From Anthoceros angustus (lineage: Eukaryota; Streptophyta; Anthocerotopsida; Anthocerotales; Anthocerotaceae), in NCBI GenBank assembly GCA_010909165.1, contig MU008184.1, positions 496,001 to 560,000 of the forward strand: a stretch of DNA of 64,000 nt, read 5' to 3'. Shown piece by piece: positions 25,306-35,391 of the stretch. The translations under genes were made by a program, and so were the position numbers. Numbering within the stretch: the first letter of the stretch is position 1; the number at the start of each line of letters is the position of its first letter. The notes beneath the pieces are model-generated. The model did not search any database and had not been told where the DNA came from. It worked only from the letters and a program-made list of their open reading frames with translations.

Positions 25306-25735
25306 AGAAGGAGACTTTGGAGCTACGGCTCCAGATGATGGAGGAGAGGAACGGGCTCCTCCAGGGCCGGATCGAAGACTTCGATCGAGAGGTGGATCGA
25401 CTCACCGCCTCCCAAGCGGAGTGGAGAAACCACTTGCATAAGAGCAAGCAAATGGACGGTTGACGAGCTGACCTTCGAGGAGGAACTCGAGGAGGCCACT
25501 CGCCTGGTCCATGTTCCTAGGGAGCGACTTGAGAGAAGGAGACTTTGGAGCCTGACTCCAGATGATGGAGGAGAGAACGCTCCTCCAGGCCGGATCAAGA
25601 CTTGATCGAGAGGTGGATCGACTCACCGCCTCAAGCGGAGGAAATCCTTGCAAGAGCAAGCAAGCTGACGTTGACGCCTGGGAGGAACTGAGGAGGCCAC
25701 TCACCGGTCCATGTTAGGGCGACTTGAGAAGGAGG
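25306..25735 (+). repeat. two-copy tandem repeat in the coiled-coil coding segment
   Basis: Unit 1 (about 25306-25538) and unit 2 (about 25541-25735) share GGAGACTTTGGAG, CTCCAGATGATGGAGGAGAG and GAGGTGGATCGACTCACCGC. Unit 2 is shorter through many scattered small deletions and hence is out of frame. Confidence 0.7.
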
Positions 25736-26390
25736 TGGAGCGCTTGAGTCGACAAGGACGGACCGCGAGGGGAAGGAGGAGCAGGCTGGCGGTCGCTGCA
25801 GTGAGACGAGGAAGGAGATCCGAGTCGAGGGCCCAATCGAGGAGGCCTCAAGGCGGAATGGGAGAGGGAGCACGCTAGCGAGAAGCGATTGGCTCAAGAA
25901 CTGGCCAGAGGCAGCCTTTACAACCTTCCGAGATGCCGCAAGGGCTCGAGCTTAGAAGGGGCTGGGAGATGAGAGGATGGCTCGACCCAAGCCGGGAGAG
26001 CACGTCCCGGTCAAATTCTTGGAGCACCAATGGAGGCGAGAGTCTGCAGGGTCCCTCACGGACTCCAGTGCGGGGTTTTCTTGAACCTACTGAGGTGAGT
26101 AGGGGCCTCCCGTGAGGAGTCTCTGAGGAGGCCGGGGAGAAGAAGGGCCGGGGAGAGATCGCGGCAGCGACAGTGGCCTAGCTCAGGCGCCTGCTTTGGA
26201 GATGGGAGCAATGGCGAGGCGGAGCCGTCGGAGGAAGGGCAGCAGCTGGGCGGACAAGCCCTAGCGGACCAAGAGGTATGCTCTCCGGACCCTGCACCCG
26301 GGTTGGGGGGCATGGAAAGGAGTGGTGCGGCGGAAGAGGGGGCGGGGTTGAGGAGTGGACCCGTGGGGAGGGGTATCAAGGTCCGCCCCC

Positions 26391-26580
26391 TGTGAACTTT
26401 CCTAATGTATAGAAAATAGCGGAAGCATGAATTAGAAAAGATTAGAAAATTCATAGGTTAGGGGCCCTTTATAGGGGACCCGGGCACCTTCGTAGGGTCG
26501 CGATTATTCGCTAATCTAGCTAAAGTTAGCCTAACTACCGACTATTAGGCTAGGGTTATGTAACCTTACTAAACTTAACA
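26391..26580 (-). repeat. 3' LTR of the Copia-type element
   Basis: 190 bp, begins TGTTAAGTTTAG on the minus strand and ends TTCACA next to CCCCC. Differs from the 5' LTR mainly by small indels in its middle. Confidence 0.85.
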
Positions 26581-28324
26581 CTCCTCTTAAGGGTAACATA
26601 ATCCAAGCTATGACTCCTCTTGCCGGACGAACCTCAAGAGGCCCAAGTCAGATTTGTTGTCCTGAAAAGCGACATGACTTTGAAGCAAGCATCTCGAGAT
26701 CGCCTTCCTTCGAAATGAGAGTCATATACACCGTGTTCTCGCCTATTTATGCGGACGGGAGCACAGTGCTCCAAGGTAAGCCGAACCATCCTTCGAGGAA
26801 GTTCGCAAGTGCTTTGTCCCATGATTGGCGGCTGGTTCTCGCCTGCTCATCACCAAGTAACACCTCTCCTTCGTGAGTGCAGTGTCCACTTGGTGAATAG
26901 AGTATGATCGTTGCATATGTGGGCGATGGCTCCACTGCTCGTGTACCACCCGCATCCTAATGCACTGGTGTTGAGGCAAACCGCAAGTATCTTCACGGTC
27001 CTTGCCTTCACCGTGTTGGCGTTCCTCAACCGCACTGGCCGCCTCGACGTGTCGGCTCATGGCCTCCCGGCCTTCTTGTGCACTCGTGGCTCTAATGGCC
27101 CCGCACCAATTGCAGCCTCCTCGGCGAGGAGGCGCAGAGGTTGAGTCACCTTTAGTGAAATTCGCCTTGCCCTCAATTCCTCCCGCTTGAACGGTGGAAA
27201 GCGCCTGTCTCAGACGGCTTGGACCTCCCGCAGGCCGAGGCGGCCGCCCCGATACAGAGCGCCGGATGTCCTCCACCGCCGAGAGGAGGTTGAGCCGGTG
27301 GTGCAGTCGCCATCGCATCAGCCGGTGACGAAATGCGGTAAGAATCCGGGAGACTCATTAGGAGTTGAGCGGCGGCCGCCCTGGCCATCGTTGAGCCGAG
27401 AGGCTACCGCCTCGCAATCGCCGAACTTAGATGTGTGAGCCGCCACCGATCCGATTCTTCATCTTGAGGCGTTGAATTCGCCATTAATCGCATAAGGTTA
27501 GAACATTGTTAACGCTGTTTGTTTGATAGCTGGTCCCGTGATGGCGTAAGCCTCCGTAAGGAACTCCACCGGGCACCAGCTTGAGTCAAGTCCACCGAGT
27601 GCCACCGCAATGCCACGTATTCCACTTCGACATCGCCGCAGAGGAGGAGGAGTTGTAGTGGGGTCGCTTTGTAGCCGCCAACTATCTTCCAAACGCCGCG
27701 CCGATGAGGTCGACTTCATCCGGACCGCCATAATCGGATAATGCCGGCCGCTGAACCGGCCTTTTCCTTGATGTGGTCGGTGAAGATGGGTATGGCACCG
27801 GGGTCAAGTCGAGGTCCCGCCATCCTCGTTGGCGTGTTCAAAGAGAGTGAGCTCAAGCTATTTGGATCGGCTGGTCCACAAGGGAGTTGTAACTTGTGGT
27901 CATAAAAAGACGGGCCTAGGAGGCGGCGCCGCTCCTCGCTCCGGCCCCGCTTAGCCGCGCAGACGGTGGACCGATCCATGAGCTCGTCGCGGGCGGTGTA
28001 ATAGCCTAGAGTGCCCACCTCACGCCATCATGGTTACACAAGCTCAAGGGTCCATCCTCCATAAGTGCCGACAGGTGATATCTCGAGGAAGTGAGTATCC
28101 CTCTCCTCGCTTACTCTTGATTTCTTCCGTGAGAGTTCTCCCTTGTTGTGTCTTCTTTTCTTCTTCTTTTGTTGGTTTCTCCCTCCCTTTCTTTCTCCTT
28201 TAAGCTCATGACTTGCTTCCTCTTTTCTTCCTTTATTTCTTCTTCTTCTTTTCTTATGAAGGTTCCCGTCTTGGCCCTAATCGAGCACTAGGGTGCTTAA
28301 CTCCGGTTTGGATAGGAGCTACGG

Positions 28325-28440
28325 TTTGCAACAAAGTGAATTGGTGTAGTGGTTGGTGCTTAGTGTCTTGCCGGCGGTCGCGGTTCGATCTCCGTTGGCG
28401 CGTCTGAGTTTGCGGAAGAATAAAAGATAAGGGCCGGGTA
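28325..28440 (+). repeat. tRNA-derived sequence (SINE head) inside the Copia-type element
   Basis: Box A-like TTGGTGTAGTGGTTGG (about 28339) is followed about 40 bases later by box B-like CGGTTCGATCTCC (about 28380). The intervening CTTGCCGG resembles a tRNA-Gly(GCC) anticodon arm. Pairing of the arms is imperfect, so this is a tRNA-derived relic rather than a functional tRNA gene. Confidence 0.45.
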
Positions 28441-29577
28441 GAAAGGCTTCTGGTGCAGGGCACGGTTGTCGGCCCCGCCGTCCACGCACGCCGAGCGCGC
28501 CGCCGAGGAGCGCGCCCCCTCGCGGGCGGGTGCGCTGTCCGCGTCTGTGGCTGCGTCCCTCGACCGCGTCCACGCGGTTCTGCTCGCGTCGCGGCGCTCG
28601 CCTCGGGGCCTCCGTTCGTGCCGCTCTGCTCCCGCCACCTGAACCAGTCTCACTTGCTGGGGATCAGGCGCCCGCTCCTCATCTGAGCTGCACCCAATCC
28701 CGGCCAAGGTTGGGGCGGATTGCGATCCATGGCGCTCCCGGATTGCGATCCATGGCGCTCCGTGCTCCTTCGCTCGGTTGGGGATGCACTTGAGTGGGCG
28801 TGTCTCGTCGGGAGATCCGGCCTGCGCCCGTCATTCCGATCTGGATGAGGGCGCCAGCAATGGCGGGTCGGATCAGGCGTGCCCGCCTCCTCCGCTCCTG
28901 CGCTCGGGTTGAGGGTTGGGAATTCCTCCATCCGGTGGCGGCGGAGGATCGATCGGCGCCTCACTTGCGGCTTACAATTGTTGGATTGCCTCAAAGATGA
29001 TGGAGGAGAAACGGTTCTCCTAGTGAATTCTGTGGCTCGTGCGTCTTCTCCCGATTCTTGAGTCACGGATCGGGCGCCCCCTCTGGTGACCTCGGGGCCT
29101 GTGCGAGATCCTGATGAGGCCCTCCTCGCTCGCGTGTTGGGGTCAATCGGCGGGAAGCGGCGAGGAACAAAAGAAGAAATGAACAATTTTTTTTTTTAAG
29201 CCCATGCCTCGCATGTCGCTAGATATGTAGAAAACTAAAGCAATTGTTCTGTCAAGTGGAGGAGGGGCGGTGGCGAACTCCCATCGAAACTCCGCTGAAG
29301 CCTAGTATGGATTAGTACGGTGGGGGACGGTCTGCATCTGATTTTTGTTGTTGTTGTTGTTTTTTCTCTTGATGGTATGCGGTCTTGGGGAAAGGGAAAA
29401 ACAAAGCTACCTATCCTAGAGACATAGGATACTAGTTTTTTTTTCCTTCTTCTCCTCCCGCAACAAGAGGACTAATCCTGGACTAATCCGAGTGAGAGAA
29501 AGAACAAGGGAGGGAGGGCGCCATGGGCGACCATGGCCCGCCCCCGCTGAGCCTCGGTGGACACAGGCTCGATACCA

Positions 29578-29756
29578 TGTGAACTTTCCTAATGTATAGA
29601 AAATAGCGGAAGCATGAATTAGAAAAGATTAGAAAATTCATAGGTTAGGGGCCCTTTATAGACCGGGCACCTTCGTGGGGCTGCTTAAACAACGAGCTAG
29701 GTTAGCCTAACTCGCGACTATTGGCTAGGGTTATGTAACTCTTACTAAACTTAACA
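29578..29756 (-). repeat. 5' LTR of the Copia-type element
   Basis: 179 bp on the minus strand, bounded by CCCCC outside and the TGGTATCGAGCC primer-binding site inside. Confidence 0.85.
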
Positions 29757-31000
29757 CCCCCAAGGTGAGAGGATGGACCCAGAGGTCCAGGCCCAGGAGT
29801 TGAGGACGGACCCAGAGGTCCAGCCTCCGAAGTTGAAGACGGGCCTAGAGGTCCAACCTCCAGAGTTGCAGGCGGACCCATTGGCCTTGAAAGGCAGAGC
29901 CCAGCCTCGGGCGAGACGGACGGTCCCTTCCCAGGCGGACCCGGTGGATGGGGAGCCCACCCAGGCGGAGGGACAATGTTGAAAGTCGTCTTGATGTCGG
30001 TAGACGGAGAAGACACGGTGGTGATAGCGGATTGTCGTGTACCTCAAGCGTAGGTGTAAGGTCGGTGAACCGGTCCCTGCCCGGAATGCATGGGTCAGGA
30101 TAATCAGTGCGCCTCACGCGCGGGGTTGGGGATGAGGGTGCGAGCGAAATGGTGGCAACCTTACCGTTGTAGACAAAGGTAGCCATGCATAAGGGCCCGA
30201 CATTCCTCTCACGTGTGTAGGTAGCTGGCAGTAGGGCCAGCCTTCGTGTTGTAATAAAGACATTGCCTTAGAGGTAGTATAAGAGGGGGGTTGCCGCCCC
30301 CATAAAGCGATTTTTCTTTTGGGGTTGATACCGTGTTGTGCATACTGACTCTTGTGAGCCAAGTGCTAATGCGATGCTCGAGTCACAGAGCGGGTGAACT
30401 ACTCCGGAGAGGACTATCCAGGTTCTGGTGACGAACCCCCGAACGCGTGGAGGTGATTGCAGGTGCTGAGGAACCGTGACCCTTGCTCCTCAAGGGCGAG
30501 ACGTGGGTGACAAGCGCCCGGGCGTAAGAGGCCTGGATGACCAGTATGTAGAGCGGACTTTGGACCGCTAGGACGTGGAGGTGCTGCGGCTCGGCATTTC
30601 ATCGCAGTGCACGACCACATCACGACGGACTACAGAGGGCAAGCGCAAACGATGAGAGAGGAGCGGATGAGAAGAGCCCCATACGAGGTGGATATGAGGA
30701 TGTGAACGAGTCCTTAAACGTTCGGTGGTGCCGGGCCTGTACGGTAGAGTTTGATATGGAACATGAAGAGGGAAGGTGAGCGGAGAATGCGGAGTAGAGT
30801 TAACTGTGAATGCGATTGGGCTCGGTGTAATCTCCTAGTTGGGCTGCGAGGGTGGTCCGCACCCCGGTTCGATTCGTCGGAAGGTTGGGCGGTACCTTGA
30901 GCCGTTCCTGGCACTTTCGAGTAGCTAGGCGATCGCCATAGTAGAGTCGGCCAGGGATCACGTCACGTCCGGTTCGCTACCCACTCTTGCAAGTGGGGCG

Positions 31001-31490
31001 GGCGGGGGAGTGGGGAGGGATGGGCAGCGGCGGGATAACGATAGCGCCGGACTAGTTATGATCGTAAGAAGGGTGAGGTCCACTACGCACCCTCACAACC
31101 AAGAAAGTCCGACGCCGGACTTTCCGGCGGTGGTACGGATCGAATCGGTCTACGATAGCAGCCTAGATTAATTATGGACAAGGAGTAGGTAAACAATAAG
31201 CGAACGGAGCGAACCATTCCCTTGGAATCGAACCCCATACTACACGATATGGGATCAGTATGCGCCAGACTGGTCCGTCAGTGAAAGTACGTCCACACCT
31301 GGCAACAATCCCTATATCATAGGGCTGTCCACACGCGTGAATGAGGAGGATCTCGAGGAGAATCATGGTAGGGAGGGCAAGGTAAAGATGACTTTCTCGT
31401 TCTCTCAGAGCTTCTTCTCCGGTTGTTGATGATGATGACATCCAACAAGTTTTGACATTGGGTTTGTCTCAGCTTTTATTCAAGTGCTGG
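31001..31490. other. unassigned spacer
   Basis: No gene family recognised. Follows the right LTR-like end of element B. Confidence 0.35.
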
Positions 31491-31491
31491 A

Positions 31492-31872
31492 GTGTCAGCT
31501 AGTGTTGGGTCCATGAATCGGGGAATCACCTGGCTTTTCACGACATTGAGGTCTGAAATATCCAAGATCGAAGTAAAGATCTCTCCTACTTTGCATGAAA
31601 TTTTCGATGTGGGATATGCCTTGATAAGATTTGCTCCTTGGCATCTTAGAAGAATCAAACAATGTGTTGTTCCCTCAGTGATTGAGGAGGAGGAAGTACA
31701 ACTTTCTCTTGAGAATGCAGAAGCCAAGTATGCGGCTCTCATGGACACAAATACCTTGAAGGCTTACGTTGCCAATGAGAAGATGATGTTGAAGTTCTTG
31801 CTCATGCAATGTGGATGTTGCAGAGCAAGGAATTCTGCTGAACGAGAAGCCCTCAAAGATGGAAACGGTTAA
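31492..31872 (+). CDS. hypothetical 126-codon ORF
   Basis: The encoded protein starts MSASVGSMNRGITWLF. Its second half is charged and possibly helical (SLENAEAKYAALMDTNTLKA). I do not recognise it. No splice partner or transposon motif is evident nearby. The frame is open well beyond chance in this AT-richer setting, but it may equally be an exon or relic of a larger gene. A function cannot be suggested. Confidence 0.2.
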   Translation: MSASVGSMNRGITWLFTTLRSEISKIEVKISPTLHEIFDVGYALIRFAPWHLRRIKQCVVPSVIEEEEVQLSLENAEAKYAALMDTNTLKAYVANEKMMLKFLLMQCGCCRARNSAEREALKDGNG

Positions 31873-32400
31873 TTGAAGGGTAGAGTGAATCAAGAAAATG
31901 TCCTTGAAGCCTGTGTACGCAGACATGCAAAGTAAGGTTTGCTGAAGGTAGCCGAATTGGATATGTATGGTTTAATGGGAAGCAATCTGCTAAACATGAT
32001 TGGTTTTTCTCATTTATGGTGTTTGACATGTTGCTTGCAGTTAAGAGATCAAGACAACGAAAAGAGCAAGAATTACGTTGTTAGGCTATCTTGAGCTATA
32101 ATACTACAGCAACAGTTCAGAACTTTGAGGAAGCTACGTTGCTTAAGGATTACGGTCGTAGAAAATGAATGATTTTAAGATTTAGATTTTAGGTTTCTCA
32201 TATATGGACCAATTTTCTGTTCTCTGTTGTACCAATAAACGCACACTTCTCCAGTGTTGCACGATGCAACTGGCTTCGGAACGTGCTTCGGAAGGTTTGC
32301 AAGATTCCTTATGCTGCACTCTTTTAATGATCTCTTGGCAACATGAGTCTTAAAACATCTGTATCGTGTGCAGCTTGAGTGTTTGCACCCCTTGGATTTG
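31873..32400. other. AT-rich intergenic sequence
   Basis: No coding signal or known element seen. Confidence 0.35.
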
Positions 32401-32608
32401 CCTTCGGATTCGTTGCCACATCTGTCTCAATTGTGATGGTCTGCGCGGCAATAGGTTAGCGTTCAATAGGTAATCGGTCAAAGATTGGTGTGTGTAGGTG
32501 TAAGTACATGTACGCATCTTTTGAATGATTACCTATTGAACACTTACCTGCTGCTGCATAGACCCACAACAATTGAGATAGTCGCAGTGACAAATCGGAA
32601 GGTTGGAC
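32401..32608. other. long imperfect inverted repeat (hairpin, about 208 nt)
   Basis: The left arm (32401-32485) and right arm (32515-32608) are near-complementary. Matching blocks are CCTTCGGATT with AATCGGAAGG, CTCAATTG with CAATTGAG, GTTCAATAGGTAATC with GATTACCTATTGAAC (perfect 15 bp), and TCAAAGAT with ATCTTTTGA. A loop of about 30 bases remains. The fold could be a plant microRNA-type precursor or a foldback MITE; expression is not known. Confidence 0.6.
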
Positions 32609-33635
32609 ATTTGTTTTGAGCACATAGTTCTATGTGTAGTTTCAAATAGGATGATTCTTTCGCTAGTTAGACAGACATAAGCTGAATGTTAGCTTCAATT
32701 CTTAGATAATTTTGATCAAAACTGAGATTAGATGAGAGTAGATTTTTAGGATTTGTTGATCTTTTTGCTAATTTTCAGATAAAAATTTTGACAGTCACTT
32801 CATATGCATAGCTACTCCTTTCTTCAACATCATTATTTTAATGACGTTCCGCACATTTGCCAACACCACCATACGAAACTTCATTATTCACTCTGATGAC
32901 AACTCCACATATTTGCCTATCTTTTGTTATTAATATTATATCAGATGTTTATTTGATAGAATAAGAAAAATAAAAAAGTTGAAGGAAGATTTAAAAAAGT
33001 AGTGAAAGGAAAGTTGCTTTCTAGATGACCACCCATATAAAGTGTAATTATGATTAAATTTATGCATTTTTTCTTGATGGCCTTACTTGTAATGATCCCG
33101 ATCGGTGACCATCTGGTATTTGTAAAAGTGTGAGCATTCATTTGGAGTTTGGACAATCTGTAAGGGGCTACGGTTATGCAATAGAAGCGAGAATCATCAA
33201 AACAGAACATTTGCTTTCCCACAATGCACGGGGTACGATGTAAAGTAGCTTATAATTGAACATCTTATATGCCTTAGCGGCTTGCAAATCACGACTTACG
33301 ATGTGTATGCTTCAGTCAAGTTCATTGTAAATATCTCGTGTGAATTTCTGCCAAATGCGTGGTCATAGCTATTGTTGCAGCTAGTGGATATAGATGATCA
33401 AGCTCATGCTTCTTGCCACTCAATGATAAACCTTAGTTCAACATTGTAGGAGATTGAGATTCTATTGTGGCCTAGTTGATCGTGTATGTGGCTGGTTGCA
33501 TAGCTCCACAAAATATGTGGCAAGAGTTATCAGCCAAACTGCGTGCAACTACTTTGTCGGTTCTTAATCTAATAATAAGCTTCCTTGAAATCTACTGCTT
33601 ATTCATAAATCTATAATTTTTTAATTTAGACTCTT
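32609..33635. other. AT-rich intergenic sequence
   Basis: No gene seen. A minus-strand open frame at 32941-33222 has no recognisable motif. Confidence 0.35.
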
Positions 33636-33795
33636 AATATAATAAGACGAAGAAGAACAAGTATATTATAGTCCATTAAGACCCCATCATGGGACTTGGT
33701 ACTTAACAACTTGTATCATGGTGTGCCTAACTACTTGTACAAGAGCATCCACTCCCTTTAGGCACCCCATAAGCTTCCTTGAAATCCACTACTTA
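33636..33795 (-). repeat. SINE copy with LINE-like 3' tail (copy 1)
   Basis: On the minus strand it reads CTTGTACAAGTAGTTAGGC (box A-like), then TTAAGTACCAAGTCCCATGA, then TTAATGGACTATAATA and a (TTC)n-like tail. Same order as the copy at 34040-34190. Confidence 0.5.
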
Positions 33796-33797
33796 TT

Positions 33798-33860
33798 CAT
33801 AAATATAAATATAAATATATATACTATTATATAATATAATATAATATATATAGTACTCTG
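33798..33860. repeat. AT microsatellite
   Basis: (TATAAA)n passing into (TATAA)n and (TA)n. Confidence 0.85.
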
Positions 33861-34039
33861 GTCACGTTTCTCAACCTCACCTTATTCACTCACTCACACT
33901 ATCCATGACTATATTTTTGGAATTGCCCAACTCTATATCAAATTTCTTCCACTCTCTTGGACTTAAAAAATGAAAGATCCCAATGAGTAAAGCATGGGGT
34001 GGGAGAGGCTCGAACTCTCAGCCTAATAATTTTTCTTGG

Positions 34040-34190
34040 CTATGAGAAGAAGAAGAAGAATTTTATTTAAGTCCACTAAGGACGGATTTCTGTCATAGGA
34101 CTTGGTACTTAATGACGTGAGAGCTATAGAACATCGACAATGATACCCTATGCTCTAACCAATTGTACCAGCACCCCCTCAGTTAGACAT
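34040..34190 (-). repeat. SINE copy with LINE-like 3' tail (copy 2)
   Basis: On the minus strand a box A-like GGTACAATTGGTTAGAGCAT is followed by TTAAGTACCAAGTCC, TCCTTAGTGGACTTAAATAA and (TTC)4-5. The last part matches the 3' end of the LINE at 58.2 kb. A box B-like GAGTTCGAGCCTC lies just beyond at about 34010. Confidence 0.6.
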
Positions 34191-34199
34191 CTATACAAG

Positions 34200-35391
34200 A
34201 CGGCATTAATTGTGTTATGTCCCGTATGCGAAACGGAAGCCCTTGGTTGTGGGGTAATTCGATGGATTATATGGCATAAGATGGAAACTGAAAAGAGTAC
34301 CTAGGTAAAAGTAATGGCATTCGGATTTGTTGCTTAAGTTAGGCAGAAGCGGGACGGTGTGGGCGGGTTTGACCGGTGTTACCCCCTAACCAACCATCCT
34401 AGCTGGAGGCAGGGCCCTGCCATATAAAGCAGGGACACGTAAAATGGGAATATTTTTGAAAATATTGCCTCCTCTACATTCACCGCAGAGGACAGTATCC
34501 GTTGCGGTCCCGCTCTCTCTCGATCCCGGGCTGGCTGGGCTGGGCTATGGCCGGGCTGTTGCGCCAGGGTTGTGTTATCGCGGGTCCAATGCTTGCGTCC
34601 CTCGCTGCTTTTCCTTGACTGCTGCTGGTCCATCCATCCGTCATCAGGGATGGGATTGCCCTCCTGCTAAACATTCCGCACTCACACAGTCACGCCGCCG
34701 CCTGTCTGCCTCCCTCTGGTGCTTGCTCCTGCTGCCTCCGGAGAGACGTTGGGCCGCCGGTGCACGTGGCTCTCGTCTGCTGGCCTTCTCCTGGACTGCC
34801 TCTCGCACCGCACCGCTGCCGCGCCCAGCGCTTGGATCTGCGCCGGATGCTCCCTCTCTGTGCATTGCCCAGATTCTCCGTTGTTTTCGGAATTGGGATG
34901 AGCCTGGTGGGCTCCGGCGGCGCTGCCCGTTATGCTTCCGGGCCCTGTCTGCCTTCCCCTCCCCTTCCCTCGCGCTCGGCAAGATGGGCGCTAATTCAAG
35001 ATTTGGTGGGCGCAATCCGATGGAGCGGGCTGCTGGGGTCGCGATGACGGGAAAGAAGCCGTCTCGCTGCAGCACGGTGGTATGACACTGGACGCGGGCC
35101 GCAAGACTGGGGGAATCTGCCCACGTAATTTTATCCTGCCTCTGTTCAGGGAAGGGAATTTCCGGAGCAGTTGCTGCGCTGCTGCTTTAAGCTTGCCTCG
35201 GGGGCAGGCCTGTGTAGCCCTCTCGGATGTGGTTGAAGGTTTTTGTGGGTTGTGAGGTTGTGGAAGGAATTGGTCTGAATCGTGTTGGAGCTCGGGGTCG
35301 GGCTTATTTATGATCACAGGCGGTTGATTATGCACTATGAAGGTGGCGGTATGTAGTGTATCACCAACCCAATACCTGCAATCCCGCCAGC
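34200..35391 (+). promoter_or_regulatory. GC-rich 5' region of MYB3R
   Basis: Composition jumps from AT-rich to GC-rich at about 34470, and open frames of up to 213 codons on both strands reflect this. No family motif is seen in them. It is most simply the promoter and leader, possibly with a 5'UTR exon, of the MYB gene beginning at 35392. Confidence 0.45.

Larger units (their letters stand above)
26391..29756 (-). mobile_element. nonautonomous Copia-type LTR element (gag plus partial protease)
   Basis: Complete insertion of 3366 bp on the minus strand, flanked by a 5-bp direct repeat CCCCC (26386-26390 and 29757-29761). LTRs are 29578-29756 (5') and 26391-26580 (3'); both run 5'-TGTTAAG...TTCACA-3' and their right 80-odd bases are identical. 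The primer-binding site TGGTATCGAGCC, fitting initiator-Met tRNA, abuts the 5' LTR at 29566-29577. A purine tract AAGAGGAG precedes the 3' LTR. Internal minus-strand frames contain a degenerate zinc knuckle beginning CNWCGAI near 27.1 kb. Near 26.95 kb is GWYTSSGAIAHICNDH, which is the Copia protease motif with the catalytic Asp replaced (SSGA for DSGA). Integrase and reverse transcriptase are absent, so mobilisation would need a partner element. Confidence 0.85.
23380..31000 (+). mobile_element. decayed LTR retroelement B, interrupted by a Copia-type insertion
   Basis: Homologous to element A. The 23590-23830 segment reads ARIIVHWNMLTKVDHLG and, in a shifted frame, HLACMWGHHKFLKEGEEE, a gag-like coding relic. 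At 25245-25463 a highly charged coiled coil follows (LQAQLQGTEEVRQQVETEKE and so on). Its coding segment is tandemly repeated at 25541-25735. The element is split at 26386 by the nested insertion (26391-29756) and resumes at 29762. Its right LTR-like end, about 30230-30960, shows GTAGTATAAGAGGGG, CATAAAGCG and TTGGGGTTGATACCG in the same order as element A's LTR units. No intact pol domains were seen. Confidence 0.5.

Noticed and set aside
31172-31441. Possible tRNA at about 31.2 kb (GGTTCGATTCC on the minus strand)
   Set aside because: The arms around the T-loop-like word do not pair and no box A lies at the right distance.
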